From an uncultured Prevotellaceae bacterium (GTDB lineage Bacteria > Bacteroidota > Bacteroidia > Bacteroidales > Muribaculaceae), in NCBI GenBank assembly GCA_945983195.1, contig CAMFSS010000150.1:1-5986 (forward strand): a DNA stretch of 5,986 nt, in the 5' to 3' direction. The translations under genes were made by a program, and so were the position numbers. The notes beneath the pieces are model-generated. The model ran no database searches. It saw nothing but the letters and a program-made list of their open reading frames with translations, and was not told the DNA's origin. Every line of letters starts with the position of its first letter. Position 1 is the first letter of the stretch. Shown piece after piece: positions 1-5,986 of this stretch.

Positions 1-544
1 CTGTGCGGGGGAGATAGTGAGCCGTGAGCAGCAAGAGCCTCACTGGGGGCACTCGATAGTGCTTGCAGTGGCTCCCACCAAGAACCTCGACCGCATGGAG
101 TGGCTTGCCGAGAAAGTCACTGAGATGGGGATTGACCGCATCATTCCACTGCGTTGCCGCTACTCCGAGCGTAAGGAGCTAAAGACAGCCCGATTGCAGA
201 AGATACTGGTGTCGGCAATGAAGCAGTCGCTTAAAGCCACTTTGCCGCAGCTCGACGAAATGACGCCTGTGATAGATGTGATTCGTGCGCCATTCGAGGG
301 AAAGCGATACATAGCCTATTGCGACCCTTCAATTCCGCGCCGCATTTTCGCGCAGCAGCTTGTGCCCGATGCCGATGTGATGATAATGGTGGGACCTGAA
401 GGCGATTTCAGCCCCGAGGAGATTGAGGCGGCACTTGCAGCCGGGTTTGAGCCAATATCACTTGGCGACAGCCGTCTGCGCACCGAGACAGCCGCCATGT
501 TTGCCGTAGCCACAGTCCACGCCCTCCGCCAGCAGAAATCCTAA
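1..544 (+). CDS. rsmE: 16S rRNA (uracil-1498-N3)-methyltransferase RsmE, 5'-truncated by window edge
   Basis: RsmE uses S-adenosylmethionine to methylate N3 of U1498 in 16S rRNA of the 30S subunit. About 180 residues are visible, reading in frame from base 2 to the TAA at 542-544. The family is usually about 240 residues, so roughly 60 N-terminal residues, mainly the PUA-like RNA-binding domain, lie outside the window. The GTG at 17 is internal, because the frame is open upstream (CAGEIVSREQQ). What remains is the SPOUT methyltransferase domain. Typical stretches are VAPTKNLDRMEWLAEK, then RYSERKELKTARL, and near the C-terminus the knotted SAM-binding loop: MVGPEGDFSPEE (GPEGD at bases 392-406) and SLGDSRLRTETA. 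The knot motifs are intact, so the enzyme should be functional. It converges on trkH with a 26-base gap. Family assignment is very secure; the promoter is not in the window. Confidence 0.95.
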   Translation, partial: CAGEIVSREQQEPHWGHSIVLAVAPTKNLDRMEWLAEKVTEMGIDRIIPLRCRYSERKELKTARLQKILVSAMKQSLKATLPQLDEMTPVIDVIRAPFEGKRYIAYCDPSIPRRIFAQQLVPDADVMIMVGPEGDFSPEEIEAALAAGFEPISLGDSRLRTETAAMFAVATVHALRQQKS

Positions 545-553
545 TTCTCTGCT
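531..553. terminator. Candidate hairpin between convergent rsmE and trkH
   Basis: The sequence AGCAGAAAT (531-539) can pair with ATT-C-TCTGCT (544-553) to form a nine-pair stem with one bulged C at 547 and a CCTA loop. It covers the rsmE stop codon and sits in the 26-base gap before the trkH stop. Only three T residues follow on the plus strand and there is no T-tract on the minus strand, so it is a poor classical intrinsic terminator. Its position between convergent genes is what makes the call plausible. The rest of the 545-570 gap shows no other structure. Confidence 0.3.
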
Positions 554-570
554 TTGTGCAGGGGCAACGG

Positions 571-2034
571 CTATTTCACCCAGAAGTCTTTGGAGAAGAT
601 GATGAGCACGGTGAAGAGCTCAAGGCGGCCTATGAGCATCATCATTGCCATTATCCACTTGGCTGCATCGGGAAGCACTGCAAATGAGCCTTCAGGACCG
701 GTGATTCCGGTGCCAAGTCCGATGTTGCTAATGGCGGTGAGCGATGCAAACATTGCGTCGAGCACCGGCAGTCCGAGTGCGGTGAGAATGATGCCTCCTG
801 CCACAAAAATCATGAGATAGATGCTAAGGAAGGCTATCACCTTCATTACCGTCTGCCCCGGTACGATCTTGCCGTTCACGCGCACGGTGGTTATGCTGTT
901 GGGGTGCAGCACACGGTAGAATTCATTGAACGTGTTTTTCACAAGCAGAATCATGCGGTCAATCTTCGCTCCGCCCGTGGTTGATCCTGCACATGCGCCA
1001 CAGAACATTAGCACCATAAGCAGCATGGTGGTGAACGGTCCCCAAGTGTCGTAGTTGGTTACTGAGAAGCCGGTTGATGTCATTGCCGCTATGAGGGTGA
1101 AGAATGTGTCGCCTATGTGCTCGAAAGTGCCGTTGTACCACTGATAGAGGGCGCATATTGCCACGAATACAAGCACCACTCCGGCGTAGGCGCGCACTGT
1201 GCCGTTGCCGGTGAGTGCACGTATTTTTCCTGTGAGGGCGGTGTAGATTAGAGCCACATTAATGCCGCCGATAAACATGAATATCGTTATTACCACTTCA
1301 ACGTAGGTGGAATCCCACCATGCAATGCTGGTGTTGCGTGTGGAGAAGCCTCCGGTTGATACTGTGGAGAGCGATTGGCAGATTGCATCGAAGGCTTCCA
1401 TTGGTCCGAGCCACAGCAGCACAGCGAGAAGCACGGTGAGCAACGCATAGACCAACCACAGACTCTTGGCAGGCTGGCTGATGCGTGGACGAAGTTTGTC
1501 GGGGGTGATGCCGGTGACCTCGGCATTGAAAAGCTGAATTCCACCCTGGTGGTTGAGCATGGGGATTACGGCGAGAGTGAAAAGAATAATTCCCATACCG
1601 CCAATCCAGTTCATAATGGCTCGCCACATCAGTGTGCTGTGCGAGGCGCTCTCCACATCGGTCATCACCGATGCTCCGGTAGTGGTGAAGCCCGACACTG
1701 CCTCAAAGAATGCGTCGGTGACGTTATCGAGTGCTCCATCGAGCAGGAATGGCAACATTCCGAATAGTGAGAAGAAGAACCAGATGCTCGCCGTGAGCAG
1801 AAGCCCCTCGCGGCGGTGCATTTCGGTGTTGCGCGGATGTATGCCGAATGTCATCAGAGTACCTGAACCGAGAGTGACAAGCACGGCAATCAGGAATGCT
1901 TCGACCGATTCCATTTCATCGTAGACCAGTCCTACAATGAGAGGCACAGCCATAAATACAGCCTCAATCATAAGCAGCCACCCCATCATGCGGAGCACCA
2001 CAGGAATGTTTATGTTAGCGCGTCGGCGTACCAT
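571..2034 (-). CDS. trkH: Trk-type potassium uptake protein TrkH (membrane pore subunit)
   Basis: This is the pore-forming inner-membrane subunit of a Trk K+ uptake system and works with the cytoplasmic TrkA gate encoded just upstream. The 487-residue length is normal for the family. It has the four imperfect repeats of the TrkH/KtrB superfamily, each with a selectivity-filter loop: TTTGAS (about 117-122), STGGFS (226-231), TSTGFS (319-324) and SNIGLGTG (436-443). The glycines that line the filter are present in all four. Also typical are NWIGGMGI (142-149), the CAGSTTGGAKIDR segment (348-360), which corresponds to the broken-helix gating region of the third repeat, and GRLELFT near the C-terminus. 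The ATG at 2034-2032 follows the trkA TGA stop by a single base, which suggests translational coupling. The TAG stop is at 573-571. The gene looks intact. Whether transport is coupled to H+ or Na+ cannot be read from the sequence. Confidence 0.96.
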   Translation of the reverse strand: MVRRRANINIPVVLRMMGWLLMIEAVFMAVPLIVGLVYDEMESVEAFLIAVLVTLGSGTLMTFGIHPRNTEMHRREGLLLTASIWFFFSLFGMLPFLLDGALDNVTDAFFEAVSGFTTTGASVMTDVESASHSTLMWRAIMNWIGGMGIILFTLAVIPMLNHQGGIQLFNAEVTGITPDKLRPRISQPAKSLWLVYALLTVLLAVLLWLGPMEAFDAICQSLSTVSTGGFSTRNTSIAWWDSTYVEVVITIFMFIGGINVALIYTALTGKIRALTGNGTVRAYAGVVLVFVAICALYQWYNGTFEHIGDTFFTLIAAMTSTGFSVTNYDTWGPFTTMLLMVLMFCGACAGSTTGGAKIDRMILLVKNTFNEFYRVLHPNSITTVRVNGKIVPGQTVMKVIAFLSIYLMIFVAGGIILTALGLPVLDAMFASLTAISNIGLGTGITGPEGSFAVLPDAAKWIMAMMMLIGRLELFTVLIIFSKDFWVK

Positions 2035-2035
2035 A

Positions 2036-3367
2036 TCAGTTGAAAAGTTTTTCGATTTTATGAATAGCCCCCGACAGGCAGAAAACTACCACATGGTCAC
2101 CCGGCTGTATGCGCGTGTTGCCCTGCACAAGTTTTCCCACGCCGTTTCGCACCAGCCCGGCAATTGTCATGTCGTGCGACAGGTGCAGGTCTTTCACGTC
2201 AGCGCGAGTTATGCGCGACCCCTCTTTTGCCACGAGTTCAGCCACTTCGGCATCGGCAAGTGCAAGGCACTTGGCATTCGACTGGTCGCTGTCGAGCAGA
2301 ATCTGGAATATGTGGCTTGATGCAAGCAATTTCTTGTTGATGACCTTGCCAATGTTGAGGCTCTCCGCTTCGGCAATGAACTGAATGTTCTCTACCTCGG
2401 CAATGGTCTTCTTCATGCCATACTCCTTGGCAGTGAGGCACGCGAGTATGTTTGTCTCAGAGCTGTCGGTCAGTGCGATGAAGGCGTTGTGCTCCTCTAC
2501 ACCCTCGTCGTGCAGCAGGTCGATGTCGCGTGCATCGCCGTGCACTATGTTGCAGTCGGGCAGCTTTTCGGCGAGCTTGTGGCACTTTTCGAGGTCGCTC
2601 TCGATGATCTTTATCTTGTAGCGGTCGCCAACGAGCCGTGCAAGCTGAATTGCAATACGACTGCCGCCCATAATCATTACGCGGCGCACGGTGTTCTCAG
2701 CTTTGCCGCAAATAGTGCGCAGCTCGTCTACGTAGTCGGAAGTAGTGGCGATGTAGGCTATGTCACCGCTGCAAATTTCATCGTTACCACCGGGAATCAC
2801 CGTTTCATATTTGTGCTTGATGGCTGAGATGTGGAGCTTGCTCGAAAGGCTGTATAGCTCTTTGAGCTTCTTTCCGACGAGAGCCGAAGTTTCACGCAGC
2901 TTCACGCCTACCACTATGAGCTGCCCATCACACAGCTCAAACCAGTTGCGCACCCAAGTTCGCTCAAGTGCTGTGATAATCTCCTCGGCGGCAAGGTATT
3001 CGGGATAAATAAGGAAGTCAACGCCGTGTGACTCAAAGAATGGGCAGTTATCTTCGTGCAGAAACTCGTAGTTGTCGATTCGCGCCACGGTCTTTTTTGC
3101 TCCAAGACTTTTTGCAATGGCACACGATGTGACATTTCGCGTCTCGAAGGGAGTTACGGCAATAAACAGGTCGGCACGTCCCACCTGTGCATCGCGCAGT
3201 GTGGAGAACGATGTGGGGCTGCCTATGTGTGTGAGCAGGTTGTAGTTGTCGAGGTTGATGAGCTTTCGCTCATCGCTGTCGATAACGATGATGTCCTGGT
3301 TCTCTTTCGACAAGAGTTTTGCCAAATGCGACCCAACTTCACCTGCTCCGGCTATTACGTTTTCAAT
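2036..3367 (-). CDS. trkA: Trk system potassium uptake protein TrkA (two RCK domains); start codon uncertain
   Basis: This is the cytoplasmic regulatory subunit that binds NAD(H)/ATP-type nucleotides and gates TrkH. From the proposed start it has 443 residues, normal for the duplicated-RCK form. Order: RCK_N 1 (about 1-130, with VIAGAGEVGSHLAKLL, acidic IDSDE, VTPFETRN and ARIDNYEFL), TrkA_C 1 (about 145-225), RCK_N 2 (about 228-345, with VMIMGGSRIAIQLARL, IIESDLEKC, HGDARD and ALTDSSETN), and TrkA_C 2 (about 365-443, with IQPGDHVVVF). The first ATG/GTG/TTG in frame is the TTG at 3325, but starting there removes the GAGEVG dinucleotide-binding glycines, and the frame upstream stays open to a TAA at 3391-3389. 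An ATT at 3367-3365 gives M-E-N-V-I-A-G-A-G, exactly where homologues such as M-K-I-I-I-A-G-A-G begin, so I chose it. A start there overlaps dxs by 13 bases. The TGA stop is at 2038-2036, one base before trkH. Function is secure; the start is not. Confidence 0.93.
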   Translation of the reverse strand: MENVIAGAGEVGSHLAKLLSKENQDIIVIDSDERKLINLDNYNLLTHIGSPTSFSTLRDAQVGRADLFIAVTPFETRNVTSCAIAKSLGAKKTVARIDNYEFLHEDNCPFFESHGVDFLIYPEYLAAEEIITALERTWVRNWFELCDGQLIVVGVKLRETSALVGKKLKELYSLSSKLHISAIKHKYETVIPGGNDEICSGDIAYIATTSDYVDELRTICGKAENTVRRVMIMGGSRIAIQLARLVGDRYKIKIIESDLEKCHKLAEKLPDCNIVHGDARDIDLLHDEGVEEHNAFIALTDSSETNILACLTAKEYGMKKTIAEVENIQFIAEAESLNIGKVINKKLLASSHIFQILLDSDQSNAKCLALADAEVAELVAKEGSRITRADVKDLHLSHDMTIAGLVRNGVGKLVQGNTRIQPGDHVVVFCLSGAIHKIEKLFN

Positions 3368-5295
3368 TCTTTCTGAATAACTAGTTCTTTAATTGGGGCA
3401 GCTATCCTGGCGTTGTCCATGCCGCACAGCTTGCGTAGCTGCGCCACAGAGCCTTGGGCGACAAAGCTGTCGGGAATGCCGATGCGGTGCACCTGCACGT
3501 GGTTATGAGAGTTGTCGTTGAGCCACTCCATTACCGCAGAGCCGAGACCGCCACACACTGTGCCGTCTTCTACGGTGACGACATGTGAGAAGCGGTTGCT
3601 CACTTCGCGCAAAATCTCCTCGTCGAGCGGCTTCAGGAACACCATGTCGTAGTGTGCCACTCTGATGCCCTCGTCGGCAAGCGATTTCACCACTTTCTGC
3701 ACATCGTTGCCCATCGGGCCGATTGAGAGCACTGCCACCTTTGCGTCGCCATCGGAGAGTCGGCGGCCGCGTCCTATAGGCAGTTCGTGCATGTCATTGC
3801 GCCACTCGGGCAGTACGCCGCTGCCACGCGGATAGCGTATTGCCATAGGACCTTCGCTGCGAAGCTGTGCAGTGTACATCAAGTCGCGAAGCCAGTGCTC
3901 GTCAATAGGCGAAGCCACTGTCATATTTGGTATGCTGCGCAAGTATGCCATGTCGAATGCACCGTGGTGCGTCACACCGTCTTCACCCACAAGTCCGGCA
4001 CGGTCGATGCAGAAAGTCACCGGGAGGTTCTGAATAGCAACGTCGTGTATTATTTCATCGTAGGCGCGTTGCAGGAATGTGGAATAGATGCAGCAGAAGG
4101 GTAGAAGTCCATCTTTTGCCATGCCGCCTGAGAGCGTCACAGCGTGTCCTTCAGCAATTCCCACGTCGAATGCACGCTCGGGTATTTCACTGAGCATGTA
4201 GCACATGGAGCACCCTGTGGGCATCGCTGCGGTGATTCCCACTATTTTCTTATTTGTGCGTGCAAGTTCCACAAGAGTATGACCGAACACATCTTGGAAT
4301 TTGGGCGGCTTTCCGGTGGAGTCGCTTGTGATGCGCTCGCCGGTTAACTTATTGAATTTTCCCGGTGCATGCCATGTGGCAGGGTCGTCCTCGGCAGGCT
4401 TGTAGCCTTTGCCCTTGCGGGTGCGCAGATGCAGAATCTTCGGACCGTTCATGTCCTTTATGTCGCGTAGTACGCGCACAATTTCAGCCACGTTGTGACC
4501 GTCAAACGGGCCAAAGTAGCGAATGTTCAACCCTTCGAATATGTTTTGCTGGCTCGAAATCAGAGCCTTAAGGCTGTTGTTGAAGCGCAGAATCGCACCC
4601 TTGTTGCGCTCATTCACCAGATTGTGGAGGCGCAGGAACTTATAGGCCTTGTAGCGGAAGTCGTTGTAGCGTTTTGATGTGGTGAGGTGAGCCATGTATT
4701 CGCCCAAAGCACCCACATTCTCATCAATAGCCATGTCGTTGTCGTTGAGAATGATGAGCATGTTGCTATTGTTGATTGAGGCATTGTTGAGCCCCTCAAA
4801 GGCAAGTCCACCACTGATTGATGCGTCGCCGATGACAGCCACCACATTGCGCGGTGTGGCATCGTGGTTCACCTGTGTGGCGATAGCCATGCCAAGGGCA
4901 GCCGAGATGGAATTGGAGGCGTGTCCGGCAGTGAATGTGTCGTATTCGCTCTCCTTGGGATTTGGGAATCCGCTCAATCCGCCGAATTTGCGGTTGGTTT
5001 CAAATCGGTCGCGGCGGCCGGTGAGAATCTTGTGGCTGTAAGCCTGGTGACCCACGTCCCACACGATGCGGTCGTAGGGCGTATTGAACACGTAGTGCAG
5101 AGCAACGGTTATTTCCACCGTACCCATGCTTGAGGCGAAATGCCCAGGATTCTGTGAGAGTACGTCGATAATGAATTTGCGCAGCTCGGCACACACCGCA
5201 GGCAGTTGTTCCACGGGCAGACGCCGTAAGTCCGCCGGGTCGTCGATGTGCGCCAGCAGCGGATATTCATTTATAATATGTTGGTTGTCCGACAC
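3355..5295 (-). CDS. dxs: 1-deoxy-D-xylulose-5-phosphate synthase (Dxs)
   Basis: Dxs condenses pyruvate and glyceraldehyde 3-phosphate, using thiamine diphosphate and Mg2+, to 1-deoxy-D-xylulose 5-phosphate, the first step of the MEP isoprenoid route, also used for thiamine and pyridoxal in many bacteria. It has 646 residues (E. coli about 620). Domain I holds NPGHFASSMGTVE with the catalytic-type His52, WDVGHQAYSHKILTGRR, and the cofactor motif IGDASISGG (155-163) followed by LNDNDMAID (183-191). Domain II holds FDVGIAEGHAV with the catalytic Glu382, YSTFLQRAYDE (Arg410), DRAGLVGEDG (Asp431) and THHGAF (His443). Domain III begins near 515 and holds LKPLDEE and VEDG. The third motif residue is Ala (GDA) where GDG is usual. 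The start is the GTG at 5295-5293, the only standard start after the in-frame TAA at 5313-5311. The stop TAA is at 3357-3355. It is the first gene of the dxs-trkA-trkH unit. Confidence 0.97.
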   Translation of the reverse strand: MSDNQHIINEYPLLAHIDDPADLRRLPVEQLPAVCAELRKFIIDVLSQNPGHFASSMGTVEITVALHYVFNTPYDRIVWDVGHQAYSHKILTGRRDRFETNRKFGGLSGFPNPKESEYDTFTAGHASNSISAALGMAIATQVNHDATPRNVVAVIGDASISGGLAFEGLNNASINNSNMLIILNDNDMAIDENVGALGEYMAHLTTSKRYNDFRYKAYKFLRLHNLVNERNKGAILRFNNSLKALISSQQNIFEGLNIRYFGPFDGHNVAEIVRVLRDIKDMNGPKILHLRTRKGKGYKPAEDDPATWHAPGKFNKLTGERITSDSTGKPPKFQDVFGHTLVELARTNKKIVGITAAMPTGCSMCYMLSEIPERAFDVGIAEGHAVTLSGGMAKDGLLPFCCIYSTFLQRAYDEIIHDVAIQNLPVTFCIDRAGLVGEDGVTHHGAFDMAYLRSIPNMTVASPIDEHWLRDLMYTAQLRSEGPMAIRYPRGSGVLPEWRNDMHELPIGRGRRLSDGDAKVAVLSIGPMGNDVQKVVKSLADEGIRVAHYDMVFLKPLDEEILREVSNRFSHVVTVEDGTVCGGLGSAVMEWLNDNSHNHVQVHRIGIPDSFVAQGSVAQLRKLCGMDNARIAAPIKELVIQKELKT

Positions 5296-5400
5296 TTTAC
5301 AACTTGTTTTTTATTGCGTTACACAATGTGATGGGGCTGTATTGCAGGAGTGCCATAAGTGGCTCAGAGTGCACACGACCCCTATTTAATGCAAATTTAG
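5296..5400 (-). other. Leader region between the small membrane gene and dxs, with nested inverted repeats
   Basis: This 105-base gap is the only sizeable non-coding stretch. Read on the minus strand it holds three nested complementary pairs: GGGG (5382-5379) with CCCC (5336-5333), TGCA (5373-5370) with TGCA (5346-5343), and GCCA (5363-5360) with TGGC (5355-5352) around a CTTA loop. The unpaired stretches between them are nearly symmetric (5/6 and 6/5 bases). Downstream are two short palindromes, CACATTGTG (5330-5322) and ACAAGTTGT (5307-5299), the latter just before the dxs start. The last 35 bases are A-rich with no Shine-Dalgarno sequence, as is usual for Bacteroidetes leaders. The three paired blocks are only four base pairs each, so the fold is speculative. 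I recognise no known riboswitch class. Confidence 0.35.
5392..5399 (-). promoter_or_regulatory. Candidate Bacteroidetes-type -7 promoter box for dxs-trkA-trkH
   Basis: On the minus strand TAAATTTG matches the TAnnTTTG consensus recognised by the primary sigma factor of Bacteroidetes. It lies one base after the stop codon of the preceding small gene and would start transcription about 90 bases before dxs. No TTTG-type -33 element is found at the expected spacing of about 19-21 bases; the nearest, in GTTTTTGTA at 5439-5431, is about 33 bases away. The call therefore rests on one box in an AT-rich stretch and on its sensible position. Confidence 0.4.
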
Positions 5401-5577
5401 TTATTTTTTTAGATATTTCTTGTATAGAGGTACAAAAACTATGATTCCTGAAGCAATAATTGTGAAAATCACCATGAAATCAATTCGAGGAGAGCGCGTA
5501 ATCAGCAGCCAGCACAATGCGAGCCACAGTGCCGCAATGAATCCGAAGCGTATTTTGTTACCTGTTGTCATAACCAT
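5401..5577 (-). CDS. Small hypothetical membrane protein, two predicted transmembrane helices
   Basis: I do not recognise the family. The reading frame from the ATG at 5577 gives 58 residues; a second ATG at 5571 would give 56. Two hydrophobic segments are clear: FGFIAALWLALCWLLI (11-26) and FMVIFTIIASGIIVFVPLY (34-52). A short basic turn (TRSPR) separates them and the tail KKYLKK is strongly basic. This composition is that of a small inner-membrane protein. The ATG follows the TGA of the upstream gene by 17 bases on the same strand, so the two are probably co-transcribed. The TAA at 5403-5401 is followed after one base by the candidate dxs promoter. A longer form from the GTG at 5664 would overlap the upstream gene by about 70 bases and its added residues look unlike a protein N-terminus, so I prefer the short form. 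No function is proposed. Confidence 0.6.
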   Translation of the reverse strand: MVMTTGNKIRFGFIAALWLALCWLLITRSPRIDFMVIFTIIASGIIVFVPLYKKYLKK

Positions 5578-5594
5578 GAAGCATTTTAAGATTG

Positions 5595-5986
5595 TCAATA
5601 AAGTGCCGACACGATTCGTGCGGCAGGAGAGAGCTTCTTCTGGCGTGTACCAAGCTGAAGCCACTCGCCGCTAATGCCTATCACGAAGCCGTGGGTGAAG
5701 ATTTGTGTATTGAGGTTGTGCACCCAACTGGTTTCAATCAGGTTGCGATAGCCTATTCGCAGCACCGACTTGCCTAAGTGCATATCGGCTGTGACAAGGT
5801 TTTCCATATCGAATCTGTTGCCCCACCAGCCCACGTTCACCAGCCCCTTAGTGTTGCCGAGATACACCTCATAGAATGCTTCGCCGTAGTCGAGCGAGAA
5901 GAATGCGCCTATAGTGGGAAACGACGCCGGGAAGCGCAGCGTAACCGGCAGCCCCCACAGGGAGGGGGGGTAAGACCCCCGAGCCG
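5595..5986 (-). CDS. C-terminal part of a hypothetical beta-strand-rich protein, 5' end outside window
   Basis: The frame is open from the right edge to a TGA at 5597-5595, giving about 129 residues of a gene whose start lies beyond the window. The GTG at 5867 is not the start, since the same frame continues upstream with protein-like sequence (SLWGLPVTLRFP, ASFPTIGAFFSLDYGEAF). The visible part is rich in short alternating aromatic and polar stretches, such as VNVGWWGNRFDMENLV, SVLRIGYRNLIETSWVH and THGFVIGISGEWLQLG. These suggest successive beta strands, as in an exported or outer-membrane barrel-like protein of Bacteroidales. It ends in a basic tail (TRQKK and beyond). No catalytic motif is visible and no signal peptide can be judged because the N-terminus is missing. 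It precedes the small membrane gene by 17 bases on the same strand. That it is coding is fairly sure; location and function are inference. Confidence 0.65.
   Translation of the reverse strand, partial: ARGSYPPSLWGLPVTLRFPASFPTIGAFFSLDYGEAFYEVYLGNTKGLVNVGWWGNRFDMENLVTADMHLGKSVLRIGYRNLIETSWVHNLNTQIFTHGFVIGISGEWLQLGTRQKKLSPAARIVSALY

Noticed and set aside
17..19. GTG at 17 as the start of rsmE
   Set aside because: A start here would lack the N-terminal RNA-binding domain, and the frame is open to the window edge; it is an internal Val codon.
651..659. TTATCCACT resembles a DnaA box (TTATCCACA)
   Set aside because: It is a single eight-of-nine match inside the trkH coding sequence, with no cluster or AT-rich unwinding region nearby.
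1375..1924. Long open frames on the plus strand opposite trkH (1375-1767, 1553-1924) and similar ones opposite trkA and dxs
   Set aside because: They are antisense shadows of well-identified genes, have unprotein-like composition, and no family resemblance.
3355..3375. Programmed -1 frameshift fusing Dxs to TrkA
   Set aside because: The frames differ by -1 and dxs ends in TAATAG, but the sequence GAAAACG is not a good slippery heptamer and no stimulatory structure is seen; separate initiation is simpler.
5578..5664. GTG start at 5664 for the small membrane protein (87 residues)
   Set aside because: It would overlap the upstream gene by about 70 bases, and the added residues mirror that gene's other frame rather than looking like an N-terminus.
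5865..5867. GTG at 5867 as the start of the rightmost gene
   Set aside because: The frame stays open to the window edge with protein-like sequence, so this is an internal Val codon of a gene starting outside the window.

Overview
The window reads as ordinary chromosomal housekeeping DNA from a member of the Bacteroidetes, most likely order Bacteroidales (perhaps a Muribaculaceae-like gut lineage). This placement is inference from recalled family resemblance. It rests on the style of the Dxs, TrkA and RsmE proteins, a TAAATTTG box that fits the Bacteroidetes -7 promoter consensus TAnnTTTG, A-rich rather than Shine-Dalgarno-type leaders, and moderate GC content.

Layout. Positions 1-544 (+) hold the 3' three quarters of rsmE, a 16S rRNA m3U1498 methyltransferase. 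It converges on a minus-strand cluster, with a 26-base gap and a candidate hairpin over the rsmE stop codon. Read in the direction of transcription from the right edge, the minus strand carries: the C-terminal part of an unrecognised beta-rich protein (5595-5986, cut by the window edge); a 58-residue two-helix membrane protein (5401-5577); a 105-base leader with a candidate promoter and a nested dyad (5296-5400); dxs (3355-5295); trkA (2036 to about 3367); and trkH (571-2034).

How the genes relate. dxs makes 1-deoxy-D-xylulose 5-phosphate, the entry point of the MEP isoprenoid pathway. trkA and trkH encode the cytoplasmic nucleotide-binding gate and the membrane pore of a Trk potassium uptake system. 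The three are almost certainly one transcript: dxs and trkA overlap or abut, and trkA and trkH are one base apart. No mobile element, CRISPR array, tRNA, rRNA or defence system is visible.

The most noteworthy point is the start of trkA. The nucleotide-binding GAGEVG motif lies upstream of the first ATG/GTG/TTG in frame, so the gene either uses a rare ATT start inside the dxs tail or carries a one-base discrepancy. Smaller points are a GDA in place of the usual GDG in the Dxs cofactor motif and a possible structured leader before dxs. I found no convincing undescribed system here.
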